Shown here: one piece after another, positions 24,122-33,142 of the stretch
How positions within the stretch are numbered: the stretch's first letter is position 1
Layout: every line of letters begins with the position of its first letter
Source: Eubacterium sp.
GTDB lineage: Bacteria; Bacillota; Clostridia; Lachnospirales; Lachnospiraceae
Direction: 5' to 3'
Assembly: GCA_017459945.1 (NCBI GenBank)
Contig: JAFUBZ010000050.1
Span: 1-46,763, forward strand
Length of the DNA: 46,763 nucleotides
The notes under the pieces: generated by a model
What the model was told of the DNA's origin: nothing
Seen by the model: only the letters and a program-made list of their open reading frames with translations
Databases searched by the model: none
Program-made: the position numbers and the translations under genes

Positions 24122-25282
24122 TTATTCAGCTGCGTCCTCAGCAACTTCTTCAACCGGAGCTTCAACAACTTCCTCTGCAGCTTCTTCAACTGCGTCCTCA
24201 GCTGCCTCTTCCGCTTCTTCTGCCGGAGCTGCTTCGCTCTGGATTGCCTTCATGCTCAGGCTGATCTTGCGATCTGCTTCGTTGAAGTCAACGATCTGTG
24301 CTTCGATCTCCTGGCCAACGCTTAAGACATCTGACGGCTTGTTTACATGCTCTCTGGAAATCTGAGATACATGAAGCAGTGCATCTACGCCCGGTGTCAG
24401 CTCAACGAAAGCACCGAAGTCTGTCATTCTTGCAACTTTACCGGTTACGATGGTACCCGGTGCATAACGCTCGGAAGCGTCGTTCCACGGATTGTCCTCC
24501 GGGAATTTTGCGCTCAGTGCGATCTTGGTGTCGCGGATGTCTTTGATGATCACGCGAACGCTGTCGCCAACCTTGTAGATCTTACGCGGGTTGTCAACGC
24601 GGCCCCAGGACATCTCAGAGATATGAAGCAGACCATCTGCTCCGCCCAGATCGATGAATACACCGAAGTCTGTGATGTTCTTAACGGTACCTTCGATCAC
24701 ATCGCCAACGTTGATGCGCTCAAGAAGCTCTGCCTGCTTCTGAGCCTTCTCGGCAACCACAAGCTGCTTTCTGTCACCGATGATGCGTCTCTTACGCGGA
24801 TTGAACTCGGTGATGATAAACTGGATTTCCTGTCCTTTGTACTTGTTCAGATCTTTCTCATAAATATCTGTTACAAGGCTTGCCGGAATGAATACTCTTG
24901 TATCATCTGCAACAGCGATCAGACCGCCGCTCAATACCTGTACAACTGTACCGGTCACAACTTCACCGGACTCGAATGCAGCACGAAGAACTTCGCTGCC
25001 CTTCTCCATGTCAAGACGCTTCTTGGAAAGAAGCACCTGTCCGTCGCCATCATTTACCTTAATGACTTTCACTTCCAGAACATCGCCCGGCTGTGCAACA
25101 GTGGTCAGGTCAAGGTTCAGGTCGTTCGAGTACTCTCTTCTGGTAATGATGCCGTCTGATTTATACCCAACGTTCAGAATGATCTCGTCAGGCTTAACAT
25201 CGATGACGGTACCTTCAACTGCCTCTCCGTTTCTGATGATTTTAAATGATTCTTCCAACATTTGTTCAAAATTTTCTGACAT
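24122..25282 (-). CDS. rpsA: Ribosomal protein S1-like RNA-binding protein
   Basis: A 386-residue protein with four S1 RNA-binding domains (starting near residues 20, 106, 190 and 276; the last two begin GDVIEGTVKNITDFGVFIDL and GTIVTGKVARMTDFGAFVEL). It ends with an acidic Ala/Glu/Val tail of about 40 residues. Clostridial S1 proteins have four domains rather than the six of E. coli and may act in translation initiation on weakly structured or leader-poor mRNA. AGGAGG lies 9 nt before the ATG, inside ispH, and the two genes overlap by 17 nt; in some clostridia they are fused. Confidence 0.93.
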   Translation of the reverse strand: MSENFEQMLEESFKIIRNGEAVEGTVIDVKPDEIILNVGYKSDGIITRREYSNDLNLDLTTVAQPGDVLEVKVIKVNDGDGQVLLSKKRLDMEKGSEVLRAAFESGEVVTGTVVQVLSGGLIAVADDTRVFIPASLVTDIYEKDLNKYKGQEIQFIITEFNPRKRRIIGDRKQLVVAEKAQKQAELLERINVGDVIEGTVKNITDFGVFIDLGGADGLLHISEMSWGRVDNPRKIYKVGDSVRVIIKDIRDTKIALSAKFPEDNPWNDASERYAPGTIVTGKVARMTDFGAFVELTPGVDALLHVSQISREHVNKPSDVLSVGQEIEAQIVDFNEADRKISLSMKAIQSEAAPAEEAEEAAEDAVEEAAEEVVEAPVEEVAEDAAE

Positions 25283-26162
25283 GATTTTGAACCTCCTCGA
25301 TAATATTATTTGGGGTGGAAGCCCCGGCAGTGATACCTACGCAGTCAAAGGAGTGAAAATCAGCCGGATCCAGGTCATCCTTAGTCTGTATCAAAAAGCT
25401 ATCAGGGCATATCCCTGCGCAGATCTCATAAAGCTTTCTGGTATTCGAACTGTCTTTTCCGCCAATCACGATCATAGCGTCCACTTCGCGGGCGAGAACC
25501 TGTGCTGCTTCCTGTCGTTCTCTGGTCGCAGCGCAAATCGTTTCGCACACTTTAATATAATACCCTTTTTGACTGATAATTTCAATAATTTCTTGAAATT
25601 TATTCAAATTAAAAGTTGTCTGAGAAACAACGCAAACTTTGCAGTCTTTTGACAGTGAAAGCGCCTCTGCTTCCTTCGGTGTACGGATCACAACCGGGCT
25701 CCCTTCCGCGACCCACCCACAGATGCCTTTTACCTCTGCGTGGGCAGGATCTCCGATGATCACGATCTGATAGCCCTGACGGGAATATTCCTCCACATAC
25801 CGGTGGATCTTCGATACGAACGGACAGGTCCCGTCGACGATCTCATATCCGGCATCTTTGAGCTGTTCAAGTTCGGCCCGTGTGACACCGTGGGAGCGGA
25901 TCAGCATCGTCCCACTGCCTTTTTTTACAGGTTCCTGCGTACTGCCATCCGCCACCTGTGCATCCCGACCGGCAAGCGCCTGCGCAAGGTCTGTCACCTG
26001 TACACCGCGCCTTGCAAGGTCATTAACGACCTCTTCGTTGTGGATCATCGGACCATATGAATATAGCGGCCGCTTTCCTGACGCGATCTGTTCCTCAGCA
26101 AGCTTCATTGCCCTGCTGACGCCAAAACAAAAACCTGCCTTATCTGCTAAAATCGTCTTCAT
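25266..26162 (-). CDS. ispH: IspH, 4-hydroxy-3-methylbut-2-enyl diphosphate reductase
   Basis: A 298-residue iron-sulfur enzyme for the last step of the MEP isoprenoid pathway. The three cluster Cys are in AGFCFGVSRA (residue 12), DGTCPFVSKIH and CVGITAGAS; SNTRKLYE and the His in IHNEEVV also match. It is somewhat longer than usual owing to a loop of about 16 residues (ALAGRDAQVADGSTQE) before MLIRSHGV. It overlaps cmk by 23 nt and the S1 gene by 17 nt, as expected of a coupled cmk-ispH-rpsA unit. Confidence 0.96.
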   Translation of the reverse strand: MKTILADKAGFCFGVSRAMKLAEEQIASGKRPLYSYGPMIHNEEVVNDLARRGVQVTDLAQALAGRDAQVADGSTQEPVKKGSGTMLIRSHGVTRAELEQLKDAGYEIVDGTCPFVSKIHRYVEEYSRQGYQIVIIGDPAHAEVKGICGWVAEGSPVVIRTPKEAEALSLSKDCKVCVVSQTTFNLNKFQEIIEIISQKGYYIKVCETICAATRERQEAAQVLAREVDAMIVIGGKDSSNTRKLYEICAGICPDSFLIQTKDDLDPADFHSFDCVGITAGASTPNNIIEEVQNHVRKF

Positions 26163-26823
26163 CGCAATGTCTCACTTCCGCCTTGATCGCGTCTACGACC
26201 TCATCGATCGTCATGCTGGTGCTGTCTACAAGCACTGCGTCATCCGCCTGCTTCAACGGCGCGATCGCGCGTGTCATATCTCTGTGATCACGCTCTTTGA
26301 TATCGTTTTCGATCACATCGATATCGCCCTCTTCTCCACGCTCGATCAGTTCTTTATACCGACGCTCGGCGCGTGTTCTCGCACTTGCGGTCAGATAGAT
26401 CTTGCACTGTGCATCCGGCAGTACACAGGTTCCGATGTCTCTGCCGTCCATCACGACATCTTCCTGCTTCGCGATCTCCTGCTGGATGGACAGAAGCTTT
26501 GCACGAACAGCCGGATAGGCACTGATCGTAGATGCCATGTTCCCGACAGCCTCCTGGCGCAGATATGCGGAAATGTCCTCCCCATTTAAAAGGACTTTCT
26601 GTACGCCGTTTTCATAGGCAAGTGCTACGGATACGTCTTCACATGCCTTTGTGATCGCTTCCTCATCATCCGGTGCGATGCCTCTGTTCCAAAATGCGTA
26701 AGCCAGTGCGCGGTAAAGCGCTCCGGTGTCCACATAGATAAAATCCAGATCCTTAGCCAATCGTTTTGCTATCGTGCTTTTTCCGGCGCCTGCCGGTCCG
26801 TCAATCGCGATGTTAAATCCCAT
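26140..26823 (-). CDS. cmk: Cytidylate kinase
   Basis: A 227-residue CMP/dCMP kinase. The P-loop IDGPAGAGKSTIAKRLA, the central MDGRDIGTCVLPDA and the lid region TRAERRYKEL are present. The ATG at 26823 is 8 nt after AGGAGG; the longer frame to 26859 includes that ribosome binding site and is not used. It precedes ispH, with which it overlaps. Confidence 0.95.
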   Translation of the reverse strand: MGFNIAIDGPAGAGKSTIAKRLAKDLDFIYVDTGALYRALAYAFWNRGIAPDDEEAITKACEDVSVALAYENGVQKVLLNGEDISAYLRQEAVGNMASTISAYPAVRAKLLSIQQEIAKQEDVVMDGRDIGTCVLPDAQCKIYLTASARTRAERRYKELIERGEEGDIDVIENDIKERDHRDMTRAIAPLKQADDAVLVDSTSMTIDEVVDAIKAEVRHCDEDDFSR

Positions 26824-26886
26824 TATCATATCCTCCTGATACATTGCGCCGCCGGACATTCCCTCCGGCCACAGCAGATACGCTTC

Positions 26887-28128
26887 CTACACACTCTCTC
26901 CTGCCAGATATCCCGTCGACCATGCGGCCTGCAGGTTGAACCCGCCTGTCAGCGCATCGATGTCCAGCATTTCTCCGGCAAAATACATCCCTTTTATGAT
27001 CTTTGATTCCATCGTAGAGGGATCAACCTCTTTGACAGAAATACCACCTCTTGTAATGATCGCTTCCGAAAACCCTCTGGTCCCGGTGATCGTAAACGGA
27101 AATGCCTTTAACAGTCTAAGAAGCCCCGTCCGTTCTTCCTTTGTGATCGCATTGCCCTTTTTCTCCGGATCGATCCCGCTTAAACGGATCACGACCGGGA
27201 GCATTTTGGCAGGCAGAAGTCCCTGGATCAGATTTTTAAACTGCTTGTTTGCGCCCTCTGAGATCATCCGCTGCAGACGCTTATCAAGCTTCTCCTCATC
27301 CAATGCAGGCTTGAGATCGATCTCTGCCGACAAAGGCTTCTTTTCGGAGCATTCCCGGATCCGGCTGCTTGCGGAAAGAACCAGCGGTCCGCTCACCCCG
27401 AAATGCGTAAACAGCATTTCACCGAATTCCTCATAACAGATCTTCTTTTTGTCCCGGATCGTTAATATGACATTTTTTAAGGACAGCCCCATCATCTGCG
27501 GGATGTAATCTTCCTTAACTGTTAACGGAACCAGTGCCGGTCTGAGCGGTTTGACCGTATGTCCCAGATCTTCACAAAGCCCAAACAGATTGCCGTCCGC
27601 CCCTGTCTGCGGATAAGAGCATCCGCCGCCTGCCAGGATCAGTGCGTCTGCCGGCAGGGTTTTCTTTTCCTTTCCAGGCAGATGAAGCGTCGTTACTGCC
27701 TTCACTGCTCCATCCTCAGTCCGGATGCCGGTCAGCTTCGTCTCAAGGCAGACCTTCACGCCGAGCTGCCTCAAATATTGTGAAAGCGCTCGGATCACAT
27801 CCGACGCATGGTCTGATACCGGAAAGATCCTCTGTCCGCGCTCTTCTTTCAGTTTCACCCCGTGTTGCTCAAAAAAGTCCATCACACGGAAATTGTCAAA
27901 CGTGTAAATGCTACTGTAGAGGAAACGGGGATTGGACTGAAACTGCGGGAAAATATCCTCCGTATCACAGCCGTTTGTCAGGTTGCAGCGACCTTTCCCG
28001 GTGATATAGATCTTTTTCCCGAGCTTTTCATTCTGTTCCAGAAGCGTAACCTGATGTCCGCGCTCCGCGGCCCTTACAGCAGCCATCATCCCGGCCGCGC
28101 CGCCACCGGCAATGACCACATTTGCCAT
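26887..28128 (-). CDS. HI0933/BaiN-type flavoprotein oxidoreductase
   Basis: A 413-residue FAD/NAD(P)-binding protein of the HI0933 family. The Rossmann motif VIAGGGAAGMMAAVRAAERG, the GKKIYITGKGRCNLTN signature and the closing YFAGEMLDIDALTGGFNLQ are diagnostic. Members include BaiN, a bile acid dehydroxylation reductase in Clostridium scindens, but most are uncharacterised housekeeping flavoproteins and the cmk-linked location argues for the latter. The ATG at 28128 is preceded by AAAGGA and begins one nucleotide after the stop of the RpiR regulator gene. A longer frame upstream is out of context. Confidence 0.88.
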   Translation of the reverse strand: MANVVIAGGGAAGMMAAVRAAERGHQVTLLEQNEKLGKKIYITGKGRCNLTNGCDTEDIFPQFQSNPRFLYSSIYTFDNFRVMDFFEQHGVKLKEERGQRIFPVSDHASDVIRALSQYLRQLGVKVCLETKLTGIRTEDGAVKAVTTLHLPGKEKKTLPADALILAGGGCSYPQTGADGNLFGLCEDLGHTVKPLRPALVPLTVKEDYIPQMMGLSLKNVILTIRDKKKICYEEFGEMLFTHFGVSGPLVLSASSRIRECSEKKPLSAEIDLKPALDEEKLDKRLQRMISEGANKQFKNLIQGLLPAKMLPVVIRLSGIDPEKKGNAITKEERTGLLRLLKAFPFTITGTRGFSEAIITRGGISVKEVDPSTMESKIIKGMYFAGEMLDIDALTGGFNLQAAWSTGYLAGESV

Positions 28129-28129
28129 A

Positions 28130-29047
28130 TCAGTGATCCTTTCTGCCGCGCGCATCCTGCTGTGGCATATTGTCCGATGTCTCCTCGTTCTCGTACACCT
28201 CGTACTCATCCCAGATGTCTTCGAGTGTCGCGAGTGTTTCGGAAACCTCTTTTTGCTTCTTCATACACAGACCGACCACGAGTGCATTGATCACGGAAAG
28301 CGGTGCGACAAGAGAGTCCGCGATCGATGCCATATCACTTCTTGCGATCAGGCTGCAATTTGAAAACTGGTTTAAGGGCGAATGCTCACTGTCCGTCAGG
28401 GTGATCACCTTCGCACCTCTGTTGTGCGCAAATTCCACGGCTTTTAACGTCCGCTGGGAATACCGCGGAAAACTGATGCCGATGGCGACATCATCTTCAC
28501 CGATGCGCACCATCTGCTCAAACACCTCGCTGTTGCTGCTTGCATGCAGGTGATGAACATCTTCAAAGATCAGATTGAAATAATACGCCAGAAAGCTTGC
28601 CAGAGGCGCACAGCTTCTTGTACCGATCAGGTAGATGTGTTTTGCATGGATCAGAAGATCCAGCGCCTCTTCAAAGGCATGCTGGTCGATCGATTCTCTG
28701 GTGCGGCGGATCTTATCCGCGTCCGATAATAAGACCGTATTCAGGATCTCCGATTCACTGATCCTGCCATAGGTCACTTCCATTCTCTGGATCGAGTTTA
28801 AGCGGTTGCGCACCATCTCTTCGAGCGCTTTCTGGAACTCCGGATAACCTCCGTATCCCAGACAGCCCGCAAAACGCACGACGGTCGATTCACTGACGCC
28901 GACCACCGTCCCCAGCTTTCCAGCGGTCAGATAGACCGCCTTCTCATAATTTTCCAATATATAATCTGCCAGGCGTTTCTGTCCCTTACTCATCCTGTTA
29001 TAGCCGGCATGGATTCTTGTGCTTAATTCACTTGTCGCAGCATTCAT
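28130..29047 (-). CDS. MurR/RpiR family transcriptional regulator
   Basis: A 305-residue regulator. The N-terminal helix-turn-helix domain (about 1-80) contains the family signature LGTVVGVSESTVVRFAGCLGYGG in part, and the C-terminal SIS domain (about 120-260) has LIGTRSCAPLA and GISFPRYSQRT, which normally bind a sugar phosphate. An acidic tail ends the protein. It sits between scpB and the flavoprotein gene rather than next to sugar genes, so its target cannot be inferred from context. Confidence 0.9.
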   Translation of the reverse strand: MNAATSELSTRIHAGYNRMSKGQKRLADYILENYEKAVYLTAGKLGTVVGVSESTVVRFAGCLGYGGYPEFQKALEEMVRNRLNSIQRMEVTYGRISESEILNTVLLSDADKIRRTRESIDQHAFEEALDLLIHAKHIYLIGTRSCAPLASFLAYYFNLIFEDVHHLHASSNSEVFEQMVRIGEDDVAIGISFPRYSQRTLKAVEFAHNRGAKVITLTDSEHSPLNQFSNCSLIARSDMASIADSLVAPLSVINALVVGLCMKKQKEVSETLATLEDIWDEYEVYENEETSDNMPQQDARGRKDH

Positions 29048-29098
29048 ACTATTTCTCCGCCTCCTGCCCGTTCGGACTTTTGGCTTTCTTCATACTTT

Positions 29099-29668
29099 TC
29101 AGACCCCAACTTCGACCTGGGCTTCCTTTGTGGCTTCTTCACGGATCTCTTCGATCTTGTCCTGTGAAATGGACGGCAGATCATCTGCGGAACGTACCGC
29201 AAAGCACCGAAGGAACTCTTCCGTCGTTCCAAACAGGATCGGCTTACCCGGCGCATCCAGACGGCCGAGCTCACGGATCAGGCCGTAATCGAGCAGCTTG
29301 TTGACTGCATGGGAACAGGATACCCCGCGGATCTTTTCAATCTCCTGACGTGTCACGGGCTGCTTATATGCAATGATCGAGAGTGTTTCCAGCACGACGT
29401 CCGTCAGCGCATACTTTCTTGGCTGCTTTGCGATCCGGATCAGGTAATCATAAAGCTCCGGTCTTGTACACATCTGCCAGGCGTCCTCAAGCTCGATGAT
29501 CTGGATTGCGCTGTCTAGTTCCTGATAGCGGTCCATCAGATTCTGCACGATTTTTTTGGTATCTGCTTCGCTAAGTTCAAGTGCTGCCGCAAGGCTTTTT
29601 ACACTGACCGAATCTCCCATTGTAAAAAGGATGGCCTCTGCCGCTTTCTCATATTCCCTGATCGTCAT
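29099..29668 (-). CDS. scpB: ScpB, segregation and condensation protein B
   Basis: A 189-residue kite subunit of the SMC-ScpAB condensin, which organises and segregates the chromosome. Two winged-helix domains are recognisable, with the conserved SIIAYKQPVTRQEIEKIRGV near residue 95 and the GRLDAPGKPILFGTTEEFL end. It follows scpA by 9 nt with an AAGGAG ribosome binding site. Confidence 0.95.
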   Translation of the reverse strand: MTIREYEKAAEAILFTMGDSVSVKSLAAALELSEADTKKIVQNLMDRYQELDSAIQIIELEDAWQMCTRPELYDYLIRIAKQPRKYALTDVVLETLSIIAYKQPVTRQEIEKIRGVSCSHAVNKLLDYGLIRELGRLDAPGKPILFGTTEEFLRCFAVRSADDLPSISQDKIEEIREEATKEAQVEVGV

Positions 29669-29677
29669 ATCGTCTCC

Positions 29678-30424
29678 TTATTCTGCCACCAGTGACTCTA
29701 CCAGAATATCATCAAACAGGTCTTTTTGCGATACCCTGATCTTTCCGCTCTTCATATATTCCAGAATGATCAGAAAAGCAACAATGATCTCTTCTCTGTC
29801 AGGCTGCTCTTCCAAAAATGCGCGGAATCCGAATGTTCTGTTTTTCCGGATAAATGCATCAAAGACCTGCGTCTTTTCCTCCATGGACACCTGTTCTTTT
29901 TTGATCTGTCCGAACTTCGACCGCACGGGGTCTACCTTGTCCGACTGTCTGCGGATCACATCATCAAAGATTTTTTTCAGGATGGAAAGATCCATCCCTT
30001 CCGTCAATTCATCCAGATCAACCGGTTCCTCGTACGCGCGTACCTCTTCCGGGATAGTCGCCTGTTTATACCAGCGCTTCGCGCCGTCGATCTGACGGTC
30101 CTTTAAGGCAAAAGACATATATTTATAGATCTTGTATTGGATCAGCTGATCCACGAGCTCCTGTCTCGGATCCTCCGGTTCTTCATCATCCGGATCGACC
30201 GGCAGAAGCATCCTTGCCTTAATATCAAGAAGCGTCGCCGCCATGACCAGAAACTCACTCATCACATCCAGGTTTTCTGTTTCCATCTGGCGGACGTAAT
30301 CCATGTACTGGTCGGTGATCTCCGCGATCGGGATATCATAGATGTCAACCTTGTTTTTATCGATCAGATGCAAAAGCAGATCGAGCGGGCCTTCAAATGC
30401 CTGTAATTTTACTTTTAATTCCAA
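29678..30424 (-). CDS. scpA: ScpA, segregation and condensation protein A (kleisin)
   Basis: A 248-residue kleisin that bridges the SMC heads. The N-terminal motif LQAFEGPLDLLLHLIDKNKV and the following DIPIAEITDQYMDYV are typical; the C-terminal winged helix binds the other SMC. The start is a TTG at 30424, 9 nt after GAGGG, giving the usual M-x-L-K-V-K-L start; the longer frame to 30526 runs through the inverted repeat and lacks a ribosome binding site. Confidence 0.92.
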   Translation of the reverse strand: MELKVKLQAFEGPLDLLLHLIDKNKVDIYDIPIAEITDQYMDYVRQMETENLDVMSEFLVMAATLLDIKARMLLPVDPDDEEPEDPRQELVDQLIQYKIYKYMSFALKDRQIDGAKRWYKQATIPEEVRAYEEPVDLDELTEGMDLSILKKIFDDVIRRQSDKVDPVRSKFGQIKKEQVSMEEKTQVFDAFIRKNRTFGFRAFLEEQPDREEIIVAFLIILEYMKSGKIRVSQKDLFDDILVESLVAE

Positions 30425-30502
30425 ATCCGTCTGCCCTCTCTTTCGCGCTGCCGGGAGCATCCGCAGACACCAGTCTGGGAGCAAAAAACACTGTACTAGA
30501 AA

Positions 30503-30547
30503 GGCATCCTGCAAAATTCGAAGCATGCCTCGATCCTGCAGGATACC
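30503..30547. repeat. Inverted repeat between pnp and scpA
   Basis: GGCATCCTGCA (30503-30513) pairs with TGCAGGATACC (30537-30547) with one mismatch, and inside it TCGA-A-GCATGC-C-TCGA forms a second near palindrome. No T run follows, so it may be a processing or protection hairpin at the pnp 3' end or a remnant element rather than a classical terminator. Confidence 0.65.
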
Positions 30548-30576
30548 TGAAGTCTTAATGATTCAACTGTAATGTA

Positions 30577-32661
30577 TTACTTTACGTCTTTCATGGAGAA
30601 GCTTACACGACCCATACGGTCCTTGCCAAGGCAGACAACCTTGACTTTATCGCCCAGTGTCAAAACATCTTCTACATGGTTGATCCGCTGGTTGCAGATC
30701 TTGGAAATGTGAACAAGGCCTTCCTTGCCCGGTGCAAACTCAACAAATGCGCCGAACTCTTTGATGGAAACAACCTTTCCTTCCAGGACCTGTCCTTCTT
30801 CGAAATCTGTTACGATGATGCGTACCAGCTCCGCTGCGCGGTCCATCATCTCGGTATCAACACCGCAGATGGATACGATACCATCTTCTGAAATGTCGAT
30901 CTTTACGCCGGTCTGCTCGATGATCGCGTTGATCACCTTACCCTGCTTGCCGACAACATCGCCGATCTTCTGCGGGTCGATCTCAACAGTGATGATCTTC
31001 GGTGCATACGGGCTCAGCTCTTCTCTAGGCGCACCGATTGCCGGGAGCATAACCTCATCAAGGATGTACTCTCTTGCAGCCTTGGTGCGTGCGATTGCTT
31101 CTTCAACGATCGGTCTGGTCAGACCATGGATCTTGATATCCATCTGGATCGCTGTGATACCATCCTTGGTACCTGCTACCTTAAAGTCCATATCGCCAAA
31201 GAAATCTTCCAGACCCTGAATGTCTGTCAGAACCAGATAATCATCGTCTGTCTCGCCGGTTACCAGACCGCAGGAAATACCTGCGACCGGCTTTCTGATC
31301 GGAACACCTGCTGCCATCAGTGACATCGTGGATGCACAAATGCTGGCCTGAGATGTGGATCCGTTGGACTCGAAGGTCTCGGAAACCAGACGCATTGCAT
31401 ACGGGAACTCTTCCGCAAACGGAAGCACCGGAAGCAGCGCACGCTCTGCAAGCGCACCATGTCCGATCTCTCTTCTTCCCGGACCGCGGGAAGGCTTTGT
31501 CTCACCTACGGAGTATGACGGGAAGTTATACTGATGTACATAACGTTTTTCTGTAATAAACTCATCCAGACCGTCTACACGCTGAACCTCAGACATCGGT
31601 GCAAGTGTCGTAACGGTGCAGATCTGTGTCTGTCCACGGGTAAACATCGCGGAACCGTGTACGCGCGGGATCAGGTCAACCTCTGCTGCAAGCGGACGGA
31701 TCTGATCGATCGCACGGCCATCCGGACGCTTGTGATCCTTTAAGATCATCTTACGTACGGTCTTTTTCTGATACTGATAGATTGCCTCACCAACCAGCGG
31801 CAGAAGCTCTTCATCCTCAGCAAGTGCTTCCTCGACACGGGCCGTGATCTCACGGATGTTCTCGTCTCTGACCTGCTTCTCGTCTGTAAATACGGCTTCT
31901 TCCATCTCTGCCGGCGGAACGATCTCTTTAATCTTTGCAAAAAGCTCTTCCGGGATCGTGCAGCTCTCATAGGTATGCTTTTCTTTGCCGACTTCCGCTA
32001 CGATCTGGTTGATAAAATCAATGATCTGAAGGTTGATGTCGTGTGCCATATAGATGGCTTCGATCATCTTTTCTTCTTTGATCTCATTTGCGCCTGCCTC
32101 GATCATGATGACCTTCTCAGCAGTAGATGCTACGGTCAGCTGCAGATCGCCTTCGTCCCATTCCTTCTGACCCGGGTTAACGACGAATTCGCCGTTTGTG
32201 ATACCGATCTGTGTCATAGCGCACGGACCGTCAAACGGAATGTCGGAAATGCAGGTTGCGATCGCGGAACCAAGCATTGCTACCAGCTCCGGTCTACAGG
32301 TCGGATCAACGCTCATGACAAGGTTGTTTAACAGAACGTCATTTCTGTAATCCTTCGGGAACAGCGGACGCATCGGACGGTCGATGACACGGGCTGTCAG
32401 AACCGCGTTGTCAGACGCACGACCTTCTCTTTTCTTAAAACCGCCCGGGATCTTACCGACGGCATACATTTTCTCTTCAAAATCAACGCTCAGCGGGAAA
32501 AAGTCGATCCCGTCACGCGGCTTAGCGGATGCTGTTGCAGTACTTAAAACAACAGTGTCGCCATAGTGCATGAAAGCGGCGCCGCTTGCCTGTGCTGCTA
32601 CTCTTCCTACGTCAACCCGCAGTGTTCTGCCTGCAAGGTCCATGGTAAAACTTTTGTACAT
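30577..32661 (-). CDS. pnp: Polynucleotide phosphorylase
   Basis: A 694-residue 3'-5' phosphorolytic exoribonuclease. Two RNase PH domains (about 1-140 and 310-540, the second with the motif FTRGQTQICTVTTL), a KH domain with IGDVVGKQGKVINAIIEQTG and a C-terminal S1 domain are present. GGAAAG precedes the ATG. It lies downstream of rpsO, whose terminator-like hairpin probably lets part of the transcripts through, the same rpsO-pnp order as in many bacteria. Confidence 0.97.
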   Translation of the reverse strand: MYKSFTMDLAGRTLRVDVGRVAAQASGAAFMHYGDTVVLSTATASAKPRDGIDFFPLSVDFEEKMYAVGKIPGGFKKREGRASDNAVLTARVIDRPMRPLFPKDYRNDVLLNNLVMSVDPTCRPELVAMLGSAIATCISDIPFDGPCAMTQIGITNGEFVVNPGQKEWDEGDLQLTVASTAEKVIMIEAGANEIKEEKMIEAIYMAHDINLQIIDFINQIVAEVGKEKHTYESCTIPEELFAKIKEIVPPAEMEEAVFTDEKQVRDENIREITARVEEALAEDEELLPLVGEAIYQYQKKTVRKMILKDHKRPDGRAIDQIRPLAAEVDLIPRVHGSAMFTRGQTQICTVTTLAPMSEVQRVDGLDEFITEKRYVHQYNFPSYSVGETKPSRGPGRREIGHGALAERALLPVLPFAEEFPYAMRLVSETFESNGSTSQASICASTMSLMAAGVPIRKPVAGISCGLVTGETDDDYLVLTDIQGLEDFFGDMDFKVAGTKDGITAIQMDIKIHGLTRPIVEEAIARTKAAREYILDEVMLPAIGAPREELSPYAPKIITVEIDPQKIGDVVGKQGKVINAIIEQTGVKIDISEDGIVSICGVDTEMMDRAAELVRIIVTDFEEGQVLEGKVVSIKEFGAFVEFAPGKEGLVHISKICNQRINHVEDVLTLGDKVKVVCLGKDRMGRVSFSMKDVK

Positions 32662-32707
32662 ACTTTTTTACTTTCCTTTCCTTCTTCTCTTCTTTCTAAC
32701 TACCAAA

Positions 32708-32731
32708 ACAGAGCGGGCTGCCCCGCTCTGT
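32708..32731 (-). terminator. Hairpin between rpsO and pnp
   Basis: ACAGAGCGGG and CCCGCTCTGT form a perfect 10-bp stem with a 4-nt loop, followed on the minus strand by TTTTGG. It can act as a partial terminator or as an RNase processing site between rpsO and pnp. Confidence 0.75.
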
Positions 32732-32749
32732 ATTTCATACGCTTATGAA

Positions 32750-33016
32750 TTACTTTCTGATGCCAAGCTTTGCGATCAGCGCACGATAGCCTTCCAGATC
32801 GTTCTTCTGGATGTACGCTAACAGTCTTCTACGCTTACCAACCATCTTCAGAAGTCCTCGTCTGGAATGATGATCCTTCGGATTCGCTTTCAGATGCTCG
32901 GTCAGCTCGCGGATTCTTGTGGTCAGGATCGCTACCTGAACCTCCGGTGAACCTGTATCACCCGGTTTTCTGCCATACTCCTGAATCAGTTCTGTCTTTT
33001 TCTCTTTTGTGATCAT
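32750..33016 (-). CDS. rpsO: 30S ribosomal protein S15
   Basis: An 88-residue S15, a primary 16S rRNA binding protein. The family pattern [16 protein letters not shown], the [20 protein letters not shown] segment and the C-terminal [12 protein letters not shown] are all present. AGGAGG lies 8 nt before the ATG. It has its own promoter and a structured leader. Confidence 0.98.
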   Translation of the reverse strand: MITKEKKTELIQEYGRKPGDTGSPEVQVAILTTRIRELTEHLKANPKDHHSRRGLLKMVGKRRRLLAYIQKNDLEGYRALIAKLGIRK

Positions 33017-33104
33017 AATATTTTCCTCCTGTTATACATTCGCCCAAACTGCCAGGCGCCCGGTCGGAGTGTCCGGACACTGAGCAGGGGCACAGTGACT
33101 CACG
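33017..33104 (-). promoter_or_regulatory. Structured rpsO leader, candidate S15 autoregulatory site
   Basis: The approximately 88-nt leader contains a perfect 14-bp palindrome AGTGTCCGGACACT (33068-33081) and further GC-rich inverted segments (GGGCGCC, GCCAGG) before the ribosome binding site. Many bacterial rpsO leaders fold into S15-binding structures that repress translation; that this one does so is inference. Confidence 0.5.
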
Positions 33105-33110
33105 GCAATC

Positions 33111-33139
33111 AGTCTAACATATCCTGCCGTAAAAGTAAA
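33111..33139 (-). promoter_or_regulatory. Promoter of rpsO-pnp
   Basis: On the minus strand, -35 TTTACT (33134-33139) and -10 TAGACT (33111-33116) with 17-nt spacing. The -35 lies 4 nt beyond the ribF stop, so readthrough from the upstream operon may also contribute. Confidence 0.65.
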
Positions 33140-33142
33140 CCA

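Noticed and set aside
25919..25985. Extra loop in IspH considered as a third genic copy of the palindromic element
   Set aside because: The DNA has no GGGGTCAGGCACC-like arm and the peptide (ALAGRDAQVADGSTQE) does not resemble GQAPSH...RC.AP.
26887..28128. Assignment of the flavoprotein as BaiN with a bile-acid 7-dehydroxylation cluster
   Set aside because: No other bai gene is present and the cmk-linked location suggests a housekeeping HI0933-family protein; only family-level naming is justified.
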